NCBI RefSeq assembly: GCF_001005725.1
Contig: NZ_LBIC01000006.1
Span: forward strand, 248,001 to 312,000
Source of the DNA: Sphingobium chungbukense
GTDB lineage: Bacteria > Pseudomonadota > Alphaproteobacteria > Sphingomonadales > Sphingomonadaceae
Length of the DNA: 64,000 bases
Direction: 5' to 3'
Translations under genes and position numbers: made by a program
The notes under the pieces: generated by a model
Told to the model about the DNA's origin: nothing
Database searches by the model: none
The model's input: the letters and a program-made list of their open reading frames with translations, nothing else
Shown here: one piece after another, positions 59,779 to 64,000 of the stretch
Layout: each line of letters starts with the position of its first letter
How positions within the stretch are numbered: position 1 is the first letter of the stretch

Positions 59779-61293
59779 TCATTCCTTGATGCGCGCCGGC
59801 CGCGACGAAAGCAGCGCTGCGATTGCAGGCGTCGCCAGCACGGCGTTCAATTCGGGACCGCTGTTTGCGGTCGCGAGAATATATCGGTCCGGCCGCAATA
59901 ATGCCGCGCGTATGCCAAGACGCGACAGCTCTTCCTCGATCCCCGGCGCTTCGCGCGGGGAGATGACTTGCAGACCCGGAACCGAACCAATCTCTCGAGC
60001 AAGTTCGGCATCCGCGACCAGCGCCATGGCATAGCCGACCGCATCGTCCATCCGGACTCCGTCGCGCAGACTGGGTTGTCCGAATATGCGCCCTCTATGC
60101 GGGCCAGCGCCGGGGCCAGGGCCGAGTTCGGAAACCAGGCTCTTCATTCTCCCCCCGCCCTCTCCAGAGGCCTGCGCCATCCGCAGCGCCGCGCCGGGAT
60201 CGCTGGCGTTTATCAGGCCGCCCAACCCGACCGCCGTGGTGATATATTTTGTCACATTGGGTTTACGCTCCGACTGATAGCTGTCGAGCAGCTCGTCGTC
60301 GGCCTTGCCTCCGATCGCGAGCACGAGTTTCCAGGCAAGATTGGCGACATCGCGAATCCCGGCGCACATTCCCTGTCCCATGAAAGGGGGCGTCTGGTGA
60401 GCGGCATCACCCGCGATCCAGAGCCGCCCCCGCCGCCACCGCTCCGCCACCAGCGAATGGAAGCTATAGGCCGCCACGCGCTCGATTTCCGCCTCGTCCG
60501 GCTTGATCCAGCGCGACAGCAAGGTCCAGATGCGGTCGGGCCGGCCGATCGAATAGTCCTGCTCATCCGGGAGCAACCTGATTTCCCAGCGCCGCCGGTT
60601 TCCCGGCTGCCGTGCATAGGTCATCGACCGCTGCGGGTGGCAGTACTGAATTGAATGATCGCCAAGGTCAGGCCTGTCGCTGTTCAGCAGGACATCGACG
60701 ACCAGCCATCTTTCGTGAAAGCCGTGGTCCTCCATCCCGGAGCCGATGAAGCGGCGGAGCAGGGAGCGCGCGCCATCGCACCCGACGACCTGGGCACCCC
60801 ACGCCTCGATGATCTGCCCGGTCGCCATGTCCTCGTATCGGACAAGGGCTTCGTCTCCCCGGTCCTCGACCAGGAACGCCTCGCATCGCCGACGCAGTTT
60901 CACGTTGGAATATTTCAAGATTTCGTCGTTCAGTACCGCTTCCAAGGTCGGCTGATGGAAGCGGTAGCTCGCATGCCACCCATGCTGGCCGATATCCTGC
61001 GGCCGCGACCAGTCGAGCAGCAGGTTCCCGTCCGGATCGACAAAGCGCATGCCGACATTGACCCGCGCTTCCGCCGCCACGGCATCCGCAACCCCGATCG
61101 TCTGGAAGACGCGCATCACCTCATCGTCGAAGTGCACCGCGCGCGGGACATTGTAGATACCGCCATCGCGTTCCAGAACCAGCACGCTAAGGCCGGACAG
61201 TCCCAGCAGATGGGCAAGCGCAGCGCCGCTCGGTCCAAAGCCGATGATGATGACATCGAATTTCTGCCTTGTATCAAGCATGGTATCAAGCAT
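59779..61293 (-). CDS. FAD-dependent aromatic hydroxylase (MhpA-like)
   Basis: A 504-residue flavoprotein monooxygenase: FAD motif FDVIIIGFGPSGAALAHLLG, NADPH/FAD segment VVGCDGARSLLRRFIGSGM, and GDAAHQTPPFMGQGMCAGIRDVANLAWKL. Closest in layout to 3-(3-hydroxyphenyl)propionate hydroxylase, which turns a phenol into a catechol for extradiol cleavage. The start region is duplicated (MLDT-MLDT), so the ATG at 61293 or 61281 could serve; a further ATG lies at 61326. First gene of the operon hydroxylase > FAA hydrolase > dioxygenase > CoA ligase. The conserved 27-bp dyad is 115 bp upstream. Confidence 0.88.
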   Translation of the reverse strand: MLDTMLDTRQKFDVIIIGFGPSGAALAHLLGLSGLSVLVLERDGGIYNVPRAVHFDDEVMRVFQTIGVADAVAAEARVNVGMRFVDPDGNLLLDWSRPQDIGQHGWHASYRFHQPTLEAVLNDEILKYSNVKLRRRCEAFLVEDRGDEALVRYEDMATGQIIEAWGAQVVGCDGARSLLRRFIGSGMEDHGFHERWLVVDVLLNSDRPDLGDHSIQYCHPQRSMTYARQPGNRRRWEIRLLPDEQDYSIGRPDRIWTLLSRWIKPDEAEIERVAAYSFHSLVAERWRRGRLWIAGDAAHQTPPFMGQGMCAGIRDVANLAWKLVLAIGGKADDELLDSYQSERKPNVTKYITTAVGLGGLINASDPGAALRMAQASGEGGGRMKSLVSELGPGPGAGPHRGRIFGQPSLRDGVRMDDAVGYAMALVADAELAREIGSVPGLQVISPREAPGIEEELSRLGIRAALLRPDRYILATANSGPELNAVLATPAIAALLSSRPARIKE

Positions 61294-61294
61294 G
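61271..61294. repeat. 12-bp tandem duplication at the hydroxylase start codon
   Basis: GTATCAAGCATG occurs twice in direct succession. On the coding strand it doubles the start codon and the MLDT codons, giving two in-frame ATGs 12 bases apart. Confidence 0.85.
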
Positions 61295-61746
61295 GGTAGC
61301 TCATCTCGATCTTTGCCGGATTGCATGTCGGCGTCCGCAACGGGCCAGCCGGTCCGCAATCACGCGGTCGGCCGCCTCTCGATGGAACTGGCAGATTGCG
61401 CGATGATCGTCTGTCCTCAATAAGAGGGGACAGGCCGCTCTAAGCTACGACAAGGGCGCCGAACCGAGGCAAACGACGCCTTCACCGCCATAAGATTCCT
61501 CCCTCCCGCCCGGATATCCGGTTGCCATGCTTGAATTCTGCCAGCCGACATGAGGGAAAGTCACTGCTCCAGCCGTTCACCGCAGACATTGGCATTCCCT
61601 GCATGTCAGGGTCAGATGGACTGGGCGTTGCCCAGCCGCGACACGCCATCGCTGAATGTGGACGAGTTCAAGAAGAAGTCGCGCTGAAGAATCGGCAGGG
61701 ATATGTAACGCGACCATCGACTGGCTCTGAATTGCAGGAGATGGCG
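61294..61746. promoter_or_regulatory. 453-bp divergent region
   Basis: Between the hydroxylase and the TPR-protein starts. It holds the 27-bp dyad at 61408 and presumably two promoters. A frame runs from 61522 into the TPR gene but is not protein-like before 61741. Confidence 0.5.
61408..61434 (-). promoter_or_regulatory. 27-bp dyad operator, copy 2
   Basis: On the minus strand arms GCCTGTCC / GGACAGAC with centre CCTCTTATTGA. It ends 114 bp before the hydroxylase ATG at 61293, against 125 bp for copy 1 and its TBDR, and in the same orientation. Confidence 0.65.
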
Positions 61747-63525
61747 ATGAAGAGGATTGTGCATTCGCTTTCCCTCGCCTTGGCGGCGGGCATGCTGTTG
61801 AGTGTCGCACCGGCCCCGCAGCAACCATACTCATCCGGGCTGCTCGCCCTCCTCGACCCCACCACTATGGCGCGCGGCCTTTGCGGCGGCAGGGAGAGAG
61901 CCAGCGGATCGATGCGCGCCATGCTTTCCACGGCGGCGGCGCTTGTTCCATCGGACCCCGATGCCCGCACGCCGCTCTATGACGATATGGGGAAAGTCCA
62001 CTTTCCCATCACGACGGCCAGTCCGGTCGCGCAGCGCTATTTCGACCAGGGGCTGGCAATGGCCTATGGCTTCAACCATGCGGGCGCGATCGCGTCGTTC
62101 CGCGAAGCGCAGCGGCTCGATCCCGGCTGCGCCATGTGCTTCTGGGGCGAAGCGCTGGCCCATGGTCCTAACATCAATGCACCGATGGACCCCGCCACCA
62201 ATGCGCGGGCCGTCGGCCTGGCGCGCTATGCCGAATGGCTCGCGCGCAAGGCGACGCCTGCCGAACAGGTGCTGACGGCGGCCATGATGAAACGCTATTC
62301 GGCCGATCCGAACGTGGATCGCGCCGCGCTCGATGCCGCCTATGCCGACGCCATGCTGGCAGCCGCAACGGCTGAGCCGGCCAATGACGACATCGCGCTG
62401 CTTGCGGCGGAAGCGGCGATGGACACGCGGCCATGGGATTATTGGCTGCCTGATGGGCGCACGCCCCAGCCGCGGCTGGGGGAAGCGGTCGGGCTGGTCG
62501 AGGCGGTGTTTGCGCGGAACCCCGATCATCCGCAGGCGGCGCATCTCTACATTCATCTGATGGAGAATGGGCCCGACCCCAAGCGTGCGGAAGCCGCAGC
62601 AGACTGGCTCGCAACACCGCTCGCGCCGCAGGCGGCTCATCTGGTCCATATGCCGGCGCATATCTATTATCGCGTCGGCCGCTGGAAGGATTCCATACGC
62701 GTCAATATCGCCGCCGCGCGCGCCGACGAGGAATGGATCAGGGCAAGCGGGGACAGGGGGCTGGTCCGCTACGGCTATTATCCGCACAATGTCCACTTCA
62801 TCGTCACCTCGGCGCAGATGGCCGGCGACATGGCGACCGCCATTCGCGAGGCCGGGCGGCTGGAACAGATGCTCGACCCGTCCACCAGCGCGAAGATCGC
62901 GTGGGTCCAGGCGATCCACGCCGCGCCCTATTTCGCGGCGGCGCAATTCGCGACGCCCAGGCAGATCCTCGCCATGCGGGCGCCCGATGCGCGGTTGCCC
63001 TATGCCAGTGCCATGCGCCATTATGCCCGCGCGCTGGCCTATGCCCAGCAGCGGAACCGGGCCGGGTTCGACCAGGAGATGACGAAGCTGCGCGCGCTGC
63101 GTCTGGGCGATGGTGTGCAGCCGATGATCGACCAGGGCGTTCCCGTGCGCGATCTCATCCAGCTTGCGGAAACGGTGGCGCGGGCCCGCTGGGCTTATGC
63201 CAATGGCCGCTTCGGCGATGCGGAGAAGCTCTTTCGCGAGGCCATCCTGATCGAGGACAAGCTTCCCTATATGGAACCGCCCTACTGGTATTATCCGGTC
63301 CATCAATCGCTGGGAAGCGTGCTGTATCGCCAGCGCCGTTACGACGAAGCCCTGACCGCATTCACCGCCGCCCTGACGCGCTCGCCCAATAACGGCTGGG
63401 CGCTCTATGGCGTGGCTTCAGCGCAGCGGGCGTTGGGCCGCGCGGCGCATGCCGCCGCCGCCGAGGCTGCCTTGCAGAAGGCCTGGGCGGGTGATCCGAA
63501 CTGGCTGAGGATGGATCGTTTATAG
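61747..63525 (+). CDS. exported TPR-repeat protein
   Basis: A 592-residue protein with a CAGGAG ribosome site and a signal peptide (MKRIVHSLSLALAAGMLLSVAPAP). Tetratricopeptide-like helices are visible at YFDQGLAMAYGFNHAGAIASFREAQRLDPGCAMCFWGEALAHGPN and again at the end (LGSVLYRQRRYDEALTAFTAALTRSPNNGWALYGVASAQRALG). The phrase F-N-H-A-x-A-I-x-S-F-x-x-A-x-x-L-D-P-x-C-A-M-C-x-W-G and the HLVHMPAHIYYRVGRW region occur in a large family of uncharacterised periplasmic proteins. The paired cysteines could bind heme or form a disulfide. Role unknown; it lies beside, not in, the ring-cleavage operon. Confidence 0.8.
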   Translation: MKRIVHSLSLALAAGMLLSVAPAPQQPYSSGLLALLDPTTMARGLCGGRERASGSMRAMLSTAAALVPSDPDARTPLYDDMGKVHFPITTASPVAQRYFDQGLAMAYGFNHAGAIASFREAQRLDPGCAMCFWGEALAHGPNINAPMDPATNARAVGLARYAEWLARKATPAEQVLTAAMMKRYSADPNVDRAALDAAYADAMLAAATAEPANDDIALLAAEAAMDTRPWDYWLPDGRTPQPRLGEAVGLVEAVFARNPDHPQAAHLYIHLMENGPDPKRAEAAADWLATPLAPQAAHLVHMPAHIYYRVGRWKDSIRVNIAAARADEEWIRASGDRGLVRYGYYPHNVHFIVTSAQMAGDMATAIREAGRLEQMLDPSTSAKIAWVQAIHAAPYFAAAQFATPRQILAMRAPDARLPYASAMRHYARALAYAQQRNRAGFDQEMTKLRALRLGDGVQPMIDQGVPVRDLIQLAETVARARWAYANGRFGDAEKLFREAILIEDKLPYMEPPYWYYPVHQSLGSVLYRQRRYDEALTAFTAALTRSPNNGWALYGVASAQRALGRAAHAAAAEAALQKAWAGDPNWLRMDRL

Positions 63526-63703
63526 TGCAGGTTTGCAGCGATTTGTGACGTTTTGCGGTAGTCGCCGACCGGCACTGGGTCTCGATTTCCCGAAAAGACC
63601 GGCATCGATATCGTGGTTGTCCGGTAGCGATCGAAGTCCGGTAGCGGTTGACCGCCTGCGCCTTTTGCTTGCCAATCCTGCGGCAATCAGCATAGCGCAA
63701 CGA

Positions 63704-63871
63704 ATGAGCGCAACCCTTTTACAGACCATCCTCAACGTGCTGGAACACGCACCTGCATGGATTCGCCATGACCTTGCAGGCAAAGACAATGCTGCTCGTG
63801 CCCGGGCGGAGGAAACCCTCGCGGCCATGATCGAAGCGGCGATCAAGGAAAGCGACAGCGCCCGATTGTGA
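63704..63871 (+). CDS. small conserved protein (DUF6771-like)
   Basis: A 55-residue protein, MSATLLQTILNVLEHAPAWIRHDLAG and then a charged helix (ARARAEETLAAMIEAAIKESD). It resembles very short sphingomonad proteins of unknown function (DUF6771 type), though I am recalling the pattern rather than matching it. The frame is open from 63533, but the preceding part is not protein-like and no strong ribosome site separates the choices. Confidence 0.5.
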   Translation: MSATLLQTILNVLEHAPAWIRHDLAGKDNAARARAEETLAAMIEAAIKESDSARL

Positions 63872-63931
63872 ACGGGTCCCGCTCCCTCGGCCAGCCCTTG
63901 CCCGGAATCGAGGCGCGTCTCTCCGGCGAAG

Positions 63932-64000
63932 ATGAGCAACCCATCACCCAAAGGGCCAACCGGCAAGATTCGCGTCAAAGGGTCCCATGTCTTCCTTGAA
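63932..64000 (+). CDS. possible start of a gene running off the right edge
   Basis: An ATG after GGCGAAG opens MSNPSPKGPTGKIRVKGSHV and stays open to the edge (23 codons). Too short to identify. It lies 60 bp after the small protein. Confidence 0.25.
   Translation, partial: MSNPSPKGPTGKIRVKGSHVFLE

Noticed and set aside
1-64000. tRNA or rRNA genes, CRISPR arrays, intact transposases
   Set aside because: I looked for clover-leaf arms with TTC-type loops, regularly spaced repeats and transposase-like proteins and saw none; this is reading by eye, not a search.

Overview
The window looks like the chromosome of a sphingomonad (Sphingomonadales: Sphingobium, Novosphingobium or Sphingomonas type). 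The support is high G+C, six TonB-dependent receptors (TBDRs) in 64 kb each beside catabolic genes, SDRs, CoA ligases, and a short protein of a kind known mainly from sphingomonads near the right edge. I saw no rRNA, tRNA, CRISPR array, intact insertion sequence or phage gene. Nearly all of the sequence is accessory catabolism.

Layout. (1) 1-2507: the 5' part of a nitronate-monooxygenase-like flavoprotein running off the left edge, and an alginate-export-type porin. (2) 2949-10155: a GPH-type sugar transporter, then a minus-strand operon TBDR > YdcF-like > S1/P1-type nuclease, divergent from a ROK regulator. (3) 10194-21410: an acyl/aromatic-aldehyde module. Minus genes are coniferyl-aldehyde-type dehydrogenase, SDR, thiolase and a zinc-less alcohol dehydrogenase. 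Plus genes are a double-headed TetR regulator, a TBDR, an acyl-CoA synthetase and a hydroxyacyl-CoA-dehydrogenase-like SDR. (4) 21978-24765: RidA-like protein, LysR regulator, and an SCP2-like/alpha-beta hydrolase fusion. (5) 24959-42262: two TBDRs, a ThDP enzyme, two aldehyde dehydrogenases, two hydrolases, a cyclase-family hydrolase, an SDR, a CoA ligase, a kappa-GST-like isomerase and an IclR regulator. (6) 42497-48900: a TBDR divergent from a tightly coupled LLM flavin monooxygenase / FAD oxidoreductase / 2[4Fe-4S] ferredoxin operon, followed by a remnant of a sulfite-oxidase-type gene. (7) 48974-55986: hydrolases, a TBDR, a serine beta-lactamase-fold esterase and a LuxR-type regulator. 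(8) 56081-61293: an aromatic-ring meta-cleavage operon (FAD hydroxylase > FAA hydrolase > extradiol dioxygenase > CoA ligase). (9) 61747-64000: a TPR lipoprotein-sized protein and a small conserved protein.

How the genes work together. Each module follows one plan: an outer-membrane TBDR takes up a large or poorly soluble organic molecule, hydrolases or oxygenases open it, and dehydrogenases plus CoA ligases feed beta-oxidation. The clearest unifying signals are regulatory. A 17-bp dyad (core TCATATAATG, half TTCA/TGAA) occurs at least seven times, in every main promoter region of module 5 including the one before the IclR gene. A separate 27-bp dyad (arms GTCTGTCC / GGACAGAC) is shared at 24 of 27 positions by the promoter region of the module 7 TBDR and that of the module 8 ring hydroxylase, 10 kb apart. 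Four copies of TTGTNCARt flank the double TetR gene. These suggest three separate regulons. Substrates cannot be read from the sequence.
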